64,000 nucleotides of DNA from Desulfosporosinus orientis DSM 765 (GCF_000235605.1 NC_016584.1:2220001-2284000); one strand, 5' to 3'. Shown: positions 44,179 through 52,791, numbered from the stretch's first letter. Numbers and translations are program-made. The notes: a model not told the origin generated them from the sequence alone.

Positions 44179-45039
44179 ATGGTCTATTTAAATATTTTTA
44201 CATTTCCGAATGACGAGATGGAATTTAACTTTTTCATGGATGTAAAGAGAACCTGCTATGACGTGTTCTATCCATTTAAGGTTTTATCCATGAATGGTTT
44301 TGAGAGAATTGATTTCGAGCCGGTTACGATTTTATATGGAGGAAACGGTTCGGGAAAATCCACGGCTTTAAATGTGATCGCCGAAAAAACGGGTATCCAG
44401 AGGGATTCTATTTATAATAAATCGAATTTCTATCCCGACTATCTTAATATGTGCGAGATGCACTTGAAGGCCGAGATCCCTGAAAACAGCAGAATTATTA
44501 CCAGTGACGATGTCTTTGACTATATGTTGAATGTTCGTAATCTCAACGAAGGAATTGACCAGAAACGAGATAAACTTTTTGAAGAATACTTGGATGCCAA
44601 GTATTCGCAGTTTCAGATGAAGTCCCTATCTGATTATGAGCAGCTTAAAACAGCAAATTTGGCCAAAAGCAAATCTCAGTCTCGGTTTGTGAGAAAGAAG
44701 TTGATGGCCAATGTGCGTGAATACTCCAATGGGGAGAGTGCATTTCTCTATTTTACGGAAAAAATTGAAGAAAAGGGATTGTATATCTTGGACGAGCCTG
44801 AAAATAGCTTGTCACCCAAAAGGCAGATGGAATTAATGACATTTATTGAGGATGCTGCACGGTTTTGGAATTGCCAGTTTATTATTTCTACCCATTCGCC
44901 GTTTTTGCTTGCCATGCGGGGCGCCAAAATCTATGATCTTGATGAGAATCCCGTAGATGTTAAGCGGTGGACGAGATTGGAAAACGTGCGTACATACTTT
45001 GAATTTTTCAAGAGACATAAAAACGAATTCTTAAACTAA
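44179..45039 (+). CDS. AAA/SMC-like ATP-binding protein
   Basis: 286-residue ABC-type ATPase without membrane segments. Walker A is GGNGSGKST (about 56-64), an ABC signature-like YSNGESAFLY, Walker B LYILDEPENSLSP and switch His in IISTHSPFLLAM. A charged helical insert (about 105-175) takes the place of a coiled coil. This is the OLD/RecF-like class of stand-alone ATPases found with nucleases or in signalling. No partner gene is adjacent. AAGGAAGG precedes the ATG. Confidence 0.85.
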   Translation: MVYLNIFTFPNDEMEFNFFMDVKRTCYDVFYPFKVLSMNGFERIDFEPVTILYGGNGSGKSTALNVIAEKTGIQRDSIYNKSNFYPDYLNMCEMHLKAEIPENSRIITSDDVFDYMLNVRNLNEGIDQKRDKLFEEYLDAKYSQFQMKSLSDYEQLKTANLAKSKSQSRFVRKKLMANVREYSNGESAFLYFTEKIEEKGLYILDEPENSLSPKRQMELMTFIEDAARFWNCQFIISTHSPFLLAMRGAKIYDLDENPVDVKRWTRLENVRTYFEFFKRHKNEFLN

Positions 45040-45241
45040 TTGGGCGTACTTTTGATGATTACAGCAAAATGTTTGCTCTGGTTTCTCACTTTCTTTTCAG
45101 ACCGGGATTTTTGTAGGTACTCAAAATCTCTAAGGAAAGTTGCCTGCGAATTTGTTAAAACTGGAAACGATATAAATTCCCTTGTCAATACCCCTATTCC
45201 TATAGTAATTACGCTATTGGATATTCAATGGGATTTATGCG

Positions 45242-45406
45242 TGTGAAATAGGATTTACATTAAACCCAATATACCAGGAGCAAGGATTTGGACTTGAAGC
45301 AGTTAGGTGCCTTTTAGGGTATATAAGCATGTTTTTATTAGGATTTATTATCTTTGCACCAGGCATAATAAGCTGGGAAGCAGCGCCAGCAATATTTGGA
45401 CAGTAG
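45242..45406 (+). pseudogene. Fused fragments of a GNAT and a small membrane protein
   Basis: The frame CEIGFTLNPIYQEQGFGLEAVR is the acetyl-CoA-binding region of a GNAT without its N-terminus. It runs directly into MFLLGFIIFAPGIISW, a hydrophobic piece of another gene, then stops. The surrounding 45.04-45.57 kb holds no intact gene I can support. Confidence 0.5.
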
Positions 45407-45571
45407 TTTATAAATGTATTTGTTGTTAAGTGCAGGGATAGTATTATTGTTTCGATATAATGAGACCAGCCAAGATACAGTAAAGCCAGCCAACATTACT
45501 TGTAATCGCCAGTGTTATTGAGATGTTCGTGACAGTCTAATCGCTGCAGCAACGAGGGAGTGTAATAGTTT

Positions 45572-45979
45572 ATGATTAATGAAAAAATGAAAAAAATACC
45601 GCCATCCATGGATGAATGGCTCAAAGAAGTTAAAGCAGATCCTAGGGCTTTACAGGAAGGGATGTTTTTAGTTCATAATGGCGTTGTGCGCCAAACGCCT
45701 AAAGCCAAGGTGCGTCAAGGGATTGATGACGGTTCAATGGTTAAGGGAATGGAATTTGCTTATGATGCAGCAAAGGTTGATGCTGCAATTGCAGAAACCA
45801 ATAAGATGGATGGTATTTTCCATGTCAGGGTTTGGCTTAATGAAGGCCAGCTTGAACTTGGCGATGACATAATGTATGTGCTGATAGGAGGCGACATCAG
45901 ACCACATGTTGTTGATGCCCTGCAATTCCTGGTTGAAAGGATTAAAAGCCAATGTGTTACGGAAATTGAACAGAAATAA
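45572..45979 (+). CDS. moaE: Molybdopterin synthase catalytic subunit (MoaE family)
   Basis: Large subunit of molybdopterin synthase, which with thiocarboxylated MoaD puts sulfur on precursor Z. HNGVVRQTPKA, GMEFAYDAAKVDAAI and VWLNEGQLELGDDIMYVLIGGDIRPHVVDALQFLVERIK match MoaE. 135 residues. Its partner MoaD is not adjacent, and no other molybdenum cofactor genes are in view. GAGGGAG lies 11 nt before the ATG. Some MoaE-like proteins in anaerobes are of unknown role, so the EC assignment is cautious. Confidence 0.78.
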   Translation: MINEKMKKIPPSMDEWLKEVKADPRALQEGMFLVHNGVVRQTPKAKVRQGIDDGSMVKGMEFAYDAAKVDAAIAETNKMDGIFHVRVWLNEGQLELGDDIMYVLIGGDIRPHVVDALQFLVERIKSQCVTEIEQK

Positions 45980-46014
45980 CAGGCCTTGGAGATAAGAGGA
46001 GGAAGTTTGAGAAG

Positions 46015-46866
46015 ATGGATTTCAGTAAATACCATGCATTGGGTAACGACTATATAGTTATTGATCCCAATAAGACAATGTTTAATCTTACAAAGGAGAA
46101 CATAGAACTGGTATGCCATCGGAACTTTGGAGTGGGATCTGACGGAATTCTATATGGACCGATTTTTGAAGGCAATAACATCAAACTTAAAATACTCAAT
46201 CCTGACGGCAGTGAGGCCGAGAAAAGCGGCAACGGAATTAGAATTTTTTCTAGGTATCTTTTAGATCAAGGTTATGTGGATACAACAAGTTTTGCCATAG
46301 ATACTTTAGGAGGCCAGGTACATGTTACTCTGCTAGATCCCAAAGGCAAGTTGGTCAAAGTTGATATGGGGTCGGTAACTTTTTTAAGTGATTCAATACC
46401 CGTGGCCGGAAAAAGCCGGGAAGTAGTTGATGAGGTATTAGAACTTGACAATAGATCAGTAAAAATAACATGTGTATCCATCGGTAATCCACACTGTGTC
46501 ATTGCAAAGAATGATATATCGGAAGAGTTAGCCAAAGAGTATGGTCCGCTCATTGAAAATCACCCAATGTTTCCAAACCGGATTAATTTGCAGCTACTCA
46601 AGGTAATCGATAGAAGTAATATACAAATTGAAATTTGGGAAAGAGGGGCGGGCTATACACTGGCATCAGGGAGCAGCAGCTGTGCGGCTGCCAGTGCTGC
46701 TTATAAATTGGGTGTAGTCAATAGTAATCTAAAAGTCCATATGCCTGGCGGAAGTATTGATATTGATATTAATCCGGATGGCCACGTTCACATGACTGGA
46801 TCAGTATCAAGTGTCTATAGTGGTAAATTCTCAGAGGAGCTATGGCAGAATTTGATGTCAAGGTAG
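46015..46866 (+). CDS. DapF-like epimerase/racemase with both catalytic cysteines replaced by serine
   Basis: Two-lobed DapF fold of 283 residues. FHK-type opening MDFSKYHALGNDYIVID, then NPDGSEAEKSGNGIRIF where DapF has a catalytic Cys before GNG, and YTLASGSSSCAAA where DapF has ACG(T/S)G. The aligned residues are Ser71 and Ser218. The remaining substrate-contact segments (IGNPHCVI, WERGAGYTL) are kept. It may be a racemase of other specificity, a dehydratase, or an inactive form; DAP epimerase activity should not be assumed. AGGAGG lies 12 nt upstream. Followed without gap by a GNAT. Confidence 0.8.
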   Translation: MDFSKYHALGNDYIVIDPNKTMFNLTKENIELVCHRNFGVGSDGILYGPIFEGNNIKLKILNPDGSEAEKSGNGIRIFSRYLLDQGYVDTTSFAIDTLGGQVHVTLLDPKGKLVKVDMGSVTFLSDSIPVAGKSREVVDEVLELDNRSVKITCVSIGNPHCVIAKNDISEELAKEYGPLIENHPMFPNRINLQLLKVIDRSNIQIEIWERGAGYTLASGSSSCAAASAAYKLGVVNSNLKVHMPGGSIDIDINPDGHVHMTGSVSSVYSGKFSEELWQNLMSR

Positions 46867-46892
46867 AAGAAAACTCAGAAAGGATCTTAACA

Positions 46893-47678
46893 ATGCATAT
46901 CAGAATTGTTCACGATAGCAGTAGGGTTCATGAATTTCTGAAAGGCAAAACAAGATATAATTACATTTATCAATTTATTAGTTTATCTCCAGCAATATGG
47001 GATCGAGTTGTGTGTTATGGACTGTTTGATGGTGATCAAATTAGCGAAATAGCTGTAATAAACATGAACTATAATATCCCCGTTTTACTCGCCGCAAGCT
47101 TTGATAATAAGGAATACAGCATAAGGCTTGTTGAAGAAATAAAGAGGTTTCTTCCTGCTAAGTTTTACACCCATATTGATAAGAGCACGTTGGATGAGTT
47201 GTTCTCCTCAAATAGCATTGTTGATTTAGATGAATATATTAACATGGGTCTTTGTGATTATGATTTATTGCATAGTAAGCAGCAAAGTAAGGCCGTACGC
47301 CTTGGGTCCAGGGATTTACCAGCGATTAAAGAATTAATTTCTTTAAGTTACCCAGAGGCATGGTTAGATGACGAATTAGTCGGAGTAAATGAAAACTTCG
47401 GGGTATATGATCACAAAAAGTTGATTAGTTTTGCAGGTATTCATGCCTATTCGGAAGAATATGAAGTCGCAGCTATAGCTCACGTTACAACACACCCTGA
47501 ATATCGAGGAAAAGGTTACGCTGAGAAGACTGTGGCGGCATTAGCGAAAAGCCTTGAGAATAAAATCAAGTACATCGGACTGAACGTAAAGGTTAGTAAT
47601 TTGCAGGCAATTAGTTGTTACAGAAAATTAGGATTTAAAGAGTTTGGAAGGTTTTATGCTTGTGAGGTGTTGCAATAA
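46893..47678 (+). CDS. GNAT family N-acetyltransferase
   Basis: 262 residues. The C-terminal GNAT domain has the acetyl-CoA loop AHVTTHPEYRGKGYAEKTVAAL and ends with ISCYRKLGFKEFGRF; residues 1-130 are an extra N-terminal domain, so it is a double-size GNAT. ATG 46893 follows AAGGATC at usable spacing; ATG 46842 inside the dapF-like gene is only 2 nt from GAGGAG. Coupling to the DapF-like gene suggests that both work on one amino acid. Confidence 0.85.
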   Translation: MHIRIVHDSSRVHEFLKGKTRYNYIYQFISLSPAIWDRVVCYGLFDGDQISEIAVINMNYNIPVLLAASFDNKEYSIRLVEEIKRFLPAKFYTHIDKSTLDELFSSNSIVDLDEYINMGLCDYDLLHSKQQSKAVRLGSRDLPAIKELISLSYPEAWLDDELVGVNENFGVYDHKKLISFAGIHAYSEEYEVAAIAHVTTHPEYRGKGYAEKTVAALAKSLENKIKYIGLNVKVSNLQAISCYRKLGFKEFGRFYACEVLQ

Positions 47679-47718
47679 ACAGTTGGGAATTTTATGAGGG
47701 AAAGGTAAGAGAGGTAGG

Positions 47719-47775
47719 AAAAAAGAGGCATTCCCGAACCACCAAGATGAAGTTCTTGATGCATTGGGAATGCCC
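47719..47775 (-). terminator. Terminator at the end of the DUF169 gene
   Basis: GGCATTCCC (47727-47735) pairs with GGGAATGCC (47766-47774); on the minus strand the stem is followed by TCTTTTTTCC. It lies between convergent genes. Confidence 0.75.
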
Positions 47776-47789
47776 CAAAAAGGGTAATA

Positions 47790-48509
47790 CTATTCAATTC
47801 GAGATGCAATCGGCAGCCACGTTTCTTTGGTCAAAAAGCTCTCATCCACTTGCTCTTCTAATTCCAAAAACCGTTTATAGGGGATACTGAAGGAAAGGAT
47901 ATCTTTGTCGATGAATTTACGTGCCGAGGGATCTGTTAACCCTATAGTGCACTGTGAATTATCTTTCTCAACTTGCTCTAGAGCGTAGAGTACGGACTGA
48001 TGACAGCCGGCACCAAATTCTATTTTGACATTGTCTTGGGTCGATTTATCATAATTAGCGAACTGTACCAGTGCGGATAGTTGGTCTGCATTAGCTAAGA
48101 AGATAATAATTTCTGGTTTTTCATCCTCAGCCAACTCTATTAAAGGTTTAAAGACAATATAAGTTTTGGCAGTAACTTCCGGTAATCCAGTAGCAAATTT
48201 TGCTGCAAGCTCAGGACTTTTCTTATAGAATTCTCCTTCTCTATTACCCACACCGCCGGTAGACAAAAAATGTTCAATAAAGCCTAATTGAAATCGGTTA
48301 AAACCAAGGCCAACTTTGCCCCCTGCACATGTGGTGGTTTTCTCGTCAAAAACAGCGACACGGCCTTTGGCTGCAGCATTTAACATGGAAATTACGCAGC
48401 CCCATTTTCCTTCCTTAAACTGTAAGGCTCCTTCAGGTTTGACATCTGTTCGGAATACAGCGACAGGTTGGGTTTTAAGTTTAATGGAATCGGCAATCTT
48501 GCTTTTCAT
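47790..48509 (-). CDS. DUF169 family protein
   Basis: 239 residues with no signal peptide. [19 protein letters not shown] near the start, then [12 protein letters not shown] and [14 protein letters not shown] in the middle, are DUF169-type blocks with conserved cysteines that could bind a metal or cofactor. Start at [12 protein letters not shown] (48509), behind AAGGAG; the longer frame to 48575 lacks a site. A palindrome matching the marR operator lies between marR and this gene, so it is a likely MarR target. Biochemical role unknown. Confidence 0.83.
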   Translation of the reverse strand: MKSKIADSIKLKTQPVAVFRTDVKPEGALQFKEGKWGCVISMLNAAAKGRVAVFDEKTTTCAGGKVGLGFNRFQLGFIEHFLSTGGVGNREGEFYKKSPELAAKFATGLPEVTAKTYIVFKPLIELAEDEKPEIIIFLANADQLSALVQFANYDKSTQDNVKIEFGAGCHQSVLYALEQVEKDNSQCTIGLTDPSARKFIDKDILSFSIPYKRFLELEEQVDESFLTKETWLPIASRIE

Positions 48510-48656
48510 ACTAACACTCCTTAAATTATTATTTTCCCTTACTATTCCTGAATAAAGTATTTTATAGGTTTGCATGATAATAAAACGTATAACTATTATC
48601 AGTATTAATGCATACGTAATTTACAAAAAGCTTTCCACCCTAGTCAAATGGGTGTT

Positions 48657-48672
48657 AGTTGTCAAAACAACT
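48657..48672. promoter_or_regulatory. MarR operator before the DUF169 gene
   Basis: AGTTGT-CAAA-ACAACT, the same half-site and spacing as the site at 49130-49145. On the minus strand it contains a TTGACA that could be the -35 box for the DUF169 gene. Confidence 0.65.
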
Positions 48673-48689
48673 ATAATGCTAAAAAAATG

Positions 48690-49115
48690 CTAGCTAATAT
48701 TATCGTATATTTGATTTAACAGTTTTATCATTTCTGTGACTTTTTCTTTTTCAATTCCTTTGGTAGCTTCCTCTAATGATTGTATAGCCTTAGGAATTAA
48801 TACATCTTTTAAAGCCCAGCCACGATTAGTCAGAAAGATTTGAAAAGCTCTTCTATCTGATGGATGAGGTTTACGGACAATTAATTCTTTTGTTTCCAAC
48901 TTTTCAAGAATACGATTAGTATTGGGTTTATCTTTAAAGATCATATCAGACAACTCTTTAGGGGTAAGGCCTTCTTGTGTCCATAAACAGTTAAGTACAG
49001 ACCATTGTTCTGGTGTTACATTATATTCATTGAATCGCTGCAATAACTTATTTTTAAGTTTTGTATTCGTCTTACTTATAATAAACCCCAATGAATCCTC
49101 TAGTTTAAATTCCAT
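48690..49115 (-). CDS. MarR family transcriptional regulator
   Basis: 141 residues with a central winged helix: LTPKELSDMIFKDKPNTNRILEKLE as HTH and RKPHPSDRRAFQIFLT as the beta wing with the conserved D-R-R. The long terminal helices form the dimer interface. Its own promoter carries a 16-bp palindrome just after the -10 box, and a matching palindrome follows the gene, so it is probably autoregulated and controls DUF169. Ligand unknown. Confidence 0.92.
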   Translation of the reverse strand: MEFKLEDSLGFIISKTNTKLKNKLLQRFNEYNVTPEQWSVLNCLWTQEGLTPKELSDMIFKDKPNTNRILEKLETKELIVRKPHPSDRRAFQIFLTNRGWALKDVLIPKAIQSLEEATKGIEKEKVTEMIKLLNQIYDNIS

Positions 49116-49129
49116 CTAATCATCACCTC

Positions 49130-49145
49130 AGTTGTCTTGACAACT
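49130..49145. promoter_or_regulatory. MarR operator in the marR promoter
   Basis: AGTTGT-CTTG-ACAACT on the + strand, placed 3 nt after the marR -10 box. Confidence 0.7.
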
Positions 49146-49147
49146 AT

Positions 49148-49176
49148 ATTATATAATCGTTCTATTTTTCAGTCAA
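49148..49176 (-). promoter_or_regulatory. marR promoter
   Basis: On the minus strand TTGACT (49176-49171) and TATAAT (49153-49148) with a 17-bp spacer. Confidence 0.75.
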
Positions 49177-49309
49177 TATCTATGATGCAATAGGATTCTC
49201 GGGTGGCATGCCAGAAATAGATTATTGATTTGAGATAACGAGGCAGATGATAAATATTATAAATATGTTAAACTGCCTTTAGCCAGGAAGATGTGGATGT
49301 GAGTAGAAG

Positions 49310-50401
49310 TTGTATAAATCATGTGAAATATTTTTTATGAGTGGAACAGGAAATTCATATCGAACAGCAACATGGATGGCGGAAACAGCCAAAAACAGAG
49401 GGATAAAGTCTAGGCTGCATCAGATTTTTAAAGACTCTGATGATAAAGAAGAGGGAACAGACTTGATAGGGGTGGTTTTTCCAACCCATGGATTTACTGC
49501 ACCGTGGCAAGTCATTAGGTTTACAATAAAGCTGCCGCCTGGGAAGGGAAAACATGCCTTTGTGGCAGCGACAAGAGCGGGTACTAGAGTTGCGTCTATT
49601 CCGCTGCCGGGCATGGAAGGTACAGCTGGCTATCTGATTGCACTCCTGCTTATGGTAAAGGGTTATATAGTACGAGGAGTCATGGGGCTTGATATGCCAT
49701 CTAACTGGATGTCATTACACTGGGGATTAAATCCTGAAAACTCCATGTTCATCATTCGTAGAGCAAAGATAAAAGCAGACTCTTTTATGGAAACTATTTT
49801 GGCTGGGAACAGAAAGTTTAAGGGAATCTTATCCCTATTATTGGGGTTGATATTGAGCCCGATTTCTTTAGCGTATCTGTTTATAGGGCGGTTTTTCTTT
49901 GCAAAATTATTTTTTGCTTCAGGAAGTTGTACCGGTTGCGGTTTATGCGCCAAAAGCTGTCCAATTGGGGCAATTAAAATGACTGGTGGTAATAAGCCCC
50001 GTCCTTATTGGACATTTTCATGTGAAAGTTGTATGAGGTGTATGGGCTATTGCCCCAATAAAGCAGTTGAATCAAGCCACTCATTTGCCATTGTTTTATA
50101 TTTTATCGCCTCGTTGCCAGTGTCTTTGTATGTCTTAAAGAGCATGAGAAAATTTATACCAATTGAACATTGCCTTTTCTTCTTTAAGATAACGTTTGAT
50201 TACATCTACAAGTTGATATCATTTTTTGTAGCTTACCTTATCCTTTCTTGGCTAATAAGGATTCCTTTGTTTAATAAGCTCTGTACCTATACAACCTTTA
50301 CTCATTTATATCGCCGGTATCATGAGCCTGATACAGCATTAAAGGATATGGAGTTGGAAGAGTATAGCTATGATTCTCCTCAAAAGCACAAGGATGGTTA
50401 A
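49310..50401 (+). CDS. EFR1-family flavodoxin-ferredoxin membrane protein
   Basis: N-terminal flavodoxin-like domain (IFFMSGTGNSYRTATWMAE binds the FMN phosphate) followed by two [4Fe-4S] motifs, CTGCGLCAKSCP from Cys207 and CESCMRCMGYCP from Cys238. Several hydrophobic segments flank the clusters (about 168-195 and 255-325), so it is probably membrane-bound. Likely an electron carrier; partners unknown. TTG 49310 is used because a later ATG (49337) would remove the first strand of the flavodoxin fold. Confidence 0.85.
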   Translation: MYKSCEIFFMSGTGNSYRTATWMAETAKNRGIKSRLHQIFKDSDDKEEGTDLIGVVFPTHGFTAPWQVIRFTIKLPPGKGKHAFVAATRAGTRVASIPLPGMEGTAGYLIALLLMVKGYIVRGVMGLDMPSNWMSLHWGLNPENSMFIIRRAKIKADSFMETILAGNRKFKGILSLLLGLILSPISLAYLFIGRFFFAKLFFASGSCTGCGLCAKSCPIGAIKMTGGNKPRPYWTFSCESCMRCMGYCPNKAVESSHSFAIVLYFIASLPVSLYVLKSMRKFIPIEHCLFFFKITFDYIYKLISFFVAYLILSWLIRIPLFNKLCTYTTFTHLYRRYHEPDTALKDMELEEYSYDSPQKHKDG

Positions 50402-50493
50402 GGCACTTGATATAGTACAAAAGGATTGTTTAGATTACGATCAAAACCTTAGGAGTAGGACCAATCCTATTAGCTTTAAAAGGAGTGGACACA

Positions 50494-51303
50494 CTATTTC
50501 TTTTCAATCGGAACTTGCAGCTCGGTAAGCCATTCATCTACGCTATCCTTGTTCCAAATACCGTCGATGTGGCTTTCCCGCACATGGCCTGTGATTCTGT
50601 AGCCATTCTGTTCAACCCACTGCATGACGTAGACATAGGCCACGCCAAGTTTTTCATAGGCGCCCCGGTGCAGCACCGAGACTACTTTAACGGCGGGGAT
50701 GTCTTTGAAGAGGATGCCATCGCCATCCTGTCCCTTGTCGGTTACTGCCTCACAAAATTCCACATTAATATCCGTATCCCTGTATTCACCGTCTAGATAA
50801 ACGTTGAAGCAATAACCGGGCTCGATGCATTTTATCCCAGGATTTGCCTTGCGCACCTTTTCACCAAGTGCAGGGATAATTTTGAACAGTGCGTTGTAGT
50901 TAGGGGCGACAAAACGCGATGAGTAGACTGTATACCTAGGAATATCCTTGATAACTGCCTGATAATTCATAGAATGACCTTCTTTCTGTTTAAGAATGTA
51001 GTTTTCCAGTCGAAAGAGACGGTCAGCGATAGATTGTTGCTCGGATATAAGCTCAGCTTTTCGCTGTTCCAGAATCCCGAAGATATTGCAGCCGTCAATA
51101 ATATCAGTGATTTCAGGAATGGAAAAACCCATCTGCCTCAGCGCCATAATTTCATAGAGACGGAAAAGCTGATTCGTTGTGTAATAGCGATAACCATTTT
51201 CCTTGTCTACATGAGCAGGCGTGAGAAGCCCAACCTCATCGTAATGGCGCAGCGTCTTGATAGTCACCCTGCCCAGCTTTGAAAACATACCGATGCGGTA
51301 CAT
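50494..51303 (-). CDS. MerR family regulator with GyrI-like effector domain
   Basis: MerR HTH at residues 1-70 (FSKLGRVTIKTLRHYDEVGLL, then YRYYTTNQLFRLYEI), a dimerising coiled coil (about 75-110), and a GyrI/SOUL-like ligand domain to residue 269, as in BmrR/BltR-type multidrug sensors. GAAAGGACGG precedes the ATG. It has a textbook MerR promoter (see the entry at 51333-51363), so autoregulation is likely. No efflux gene is adjacent. Confidence 0.92.
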   Translation of the reverse strand: MYRIGMFSKLGRVTIKTLRHYDEVGLLTPAHVDKENGYRYYTTNQLFRLYEIMALRQMGFSIPEITDIIDGCNIFGILEQRKAELISEQQSIADRLFRLENYILKQKEGHSMNYQAVIKDIPRYTVYSSRFVAPNYNALFKIIPALGEKVRKANPGIKCIEPGYCFNVYLDGEYRDTDINVEFCEAVTDKGQDGDGILFKDIPAVKVVSVLHRGAYEKLGVAYVYVMQWVEQNGYRITGHVRESHIDGIWNKDSVDEWLTELQVPIEKK

Positions 51304-51332
51304 TCTTTCACCGTCCTTTCTTCTGTGGATTT

Positions 51333-51363
51333 ATCCTACATTCTCCTGCAGCAGGAGAGTCAA
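51333..51363 (-). promoter_or_regulatory. MerR-type promoter with 19-bp spacer and dyad
   Basis: On the minus strand TTGACT (51363-51358), 19-bp spacer containing the perfect dyad CTCCTGC-T-GCAGGAG (51343-51357), then TAGGAT (51338-51333). The over-long spacer with a central dyad is the hallmark of MerR-activated promoters. Confidence 0.85.
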
Positions 51364-51455
51364 GATTATTTTAGCATAGCCTTTCATAATTATGTCACAC
51401 TTTGAATAATTCCTTGTCTAAATATATGTAAACAAATTTTAGGGAGGTATAAACC

Positions 51456-52295
51456 GTGTCAGATACAATCAATGCTCTGGCAGAAAAGGCAGTTAATGGG
51501 GACAAACAGGCCCTCGACCAATTGATTCTGGGTATTAAGGATAAGATCTACAATCTTTCCCTCCGCATGCTTTGGAATCCTGTTGATGCGGAGGATGTAA
51601 CCCAGGAAATCCTGATCAAAGTGATTACCAATTTGTCTAAATTCAGAGGGGAGAGTAAATTTTCAACCTGGGTTTACCGTATTGCATCCAATCACTTAAT
51701 TAACACCAATAAAAGAGGGCTGGAGAATCAGGAATTATCCTTTGAAATTTACGAACAAAGTATAAGAGAAGGTTTTGCAACCAAGGAACCGGTCCTGATT
51801 TCGGAAGTGGAGCGTAATATTTTGGCGGAGGAATTGAAAATCTCTTGTACCCATGGCATGCTTTTATGCTTAGACAGGGAACACAGGATGATCTATATCT
51901 TGAGTTCGATGTTTGGAATTAACAGTCATGAGGGAGCTGTCATTATGGAGATAACTCCTGAAACCTATAGAAAGAGATTATCCCGAACCAGGCAAAAGAT
52001 GAGAAGTTTCATGGAAAACAACTGCGGATTAGTAAATCCGGATAAAATGTGCCGCTGCCAGCGAAGGGTTGAAGTCGCAGTCGAAAAGGGCAGGATTAAC
52101 CCCAAACAATTAATCTTTGTTAAGGGTGCTGCAGCGGATACCCAACTGGTTGGAGTGTGTAAAGAGGAAATGGAAGAATTCGATCGGGTATCGGCTGTTT
52201 TCACCAGCAACCCTTATTATCTTACGCCTGAAAAAGTTCTTCAGGGTATCAAAAAAGTAATTACATCTCACAACTATAGAATTTTGGAGGCCTAA
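51456..52295 (+). CDS. Sigma-70 family (ECF-type) RNA polymerase sigma factor
   Basis: Region 2 is clear: WNPVDAEDVTQEILIKVITNL and KFRGESKFSTWVYRIASNHLIN. Region 4 (residues about 130-185) is more divergent but keeps ITPETYRKRLSRTRQKMRSF. A C-terminal extension of about 90 residues begins with NCGLVNPDKMCRCQRRV, a Cys-rich patch that might bind metal. GTG follows AGGGAGG. No anti-sigma gene is evident; the next gene is a small membrane protein 20 nt on. Target promoters unknown. Confidence 0.87.
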   Translation: MSDTINALAEKAVNGDKQALDQLILGIKDKIYNLSLRMLWNPVDAEDVTQEILIKVITNLSKFRGESKFSTWVYRIASNHLINTNKRGLENQELSFEIYEQSIREGFATKEPVLISEVERNILAEELKISCTHGMLLCLDREHRMIYILSSMFGINSHEGAVIMEITPETYRKRLSRTRQKMRSFMENNCGLVNPDKMCRCQRRVEVAVEKGRINPKQLIFVKGAAADTQLVGVCKEEMEEFDRVSAVFTSNPYYLTPEKVLQGIKKVITSHNYRILEA

Positions 52296-52315
52296 GGAAT
52301 TTTTCGAGAGGAGAA

Positions 52316-52639
52316 ATGATATTGGGGAAGCTTCTATTATCCTTATTGATAGGACTTGTGGCGGGAGTTATTGACATCATTCCAATGCTCATTCAAAAGC
52401 TGGATAAGTACTCAATAATATCTGCGTTAATTCAGTGGATTGTAGTCGGAGTGGTGGTTTCGCATATTCAAATTGAACTAGAAAGCTGGTTAAAAGGCCT
52501 GGTTATTGCTGTTTTGATGGGTCTGCCCATAATTGTTTTGGTGATGAAGAACGATGCCAAATCAGCACTGCCTATTTTGATGATGTGTGTGATACTTGGC
52601 AGTTTCGTTGGTTTTATAAGTGATAAGTATGTCAGATAA
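52316..52639 (+). CDS. Small four-helix membrane protein
   Basis: 107 residues, nearly all hydrophobic: helices at about 4-24, 36-55, 60-75 and 85-102. No family recognised. GAGAGGAG precedes the ATG, and the gene follows the sigma factor by 20 nt, so it is in the same transcript and could modulate it, but there is no cytoplasmic anti-sigma domain. Confidence 0.75.
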   Translation: MILGKLLLSLLIGLVAGVIDIIPMLIQKLDKYSIISALIQWIVVGVVVSHIQIELESWLKGLVIAVLMGLPIIVLVMKNDAKSALPILMMCVILGSFVGFISDKYVR

Positions 52640-52734
52640 AAATAGCGTGAGTTGAGCAGGGAAAAGGTTAGGCCGCCTTCAGGAAAAAGGGAAGTAGGTT
52701 GGACCTGATAGCTCAAGGATAATTTGCTATGACC

Positions 52735-52791
52735 AGGGGTTTACGGCAGCGGATGAAGGATGCAGCCAGTAAGCCGGTGCCGTAAACCCCT
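52735..52791. other. 14-bp perfect stem with 29-nt loop, unidentified structured element
   Basis: AGGGGTTTACGGCA (52735-52748) and TGCCGTAAACCCCT (52778-52791) are fully complementary. The loop holds GGATGAAGGATGCAGCC and AGTAAGCCGG. No T run follows. It lies about 50 nt before a small gene; it may be a regulatory RNA fold or a dispersed repeat. Confidence 0.6.

Noticed and set aside
45040-45246. 68-codon frame after the AAA ATPase
   Set aside because: No family features and no good ribosome site; it runs into GNAT debris.
46015-46866. Ordinary diaminopimelate epimerase for lysine synthesis
   Set aside because: Both catalytic cysteines are serine, and no other lysine gene is nearby.
52735-52791. 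Cobalamin riboswitch
   Set aside because: Only a weak likeness of the loop to the 3' box; the conserved central core is absent and the downstream gene is unrelated.
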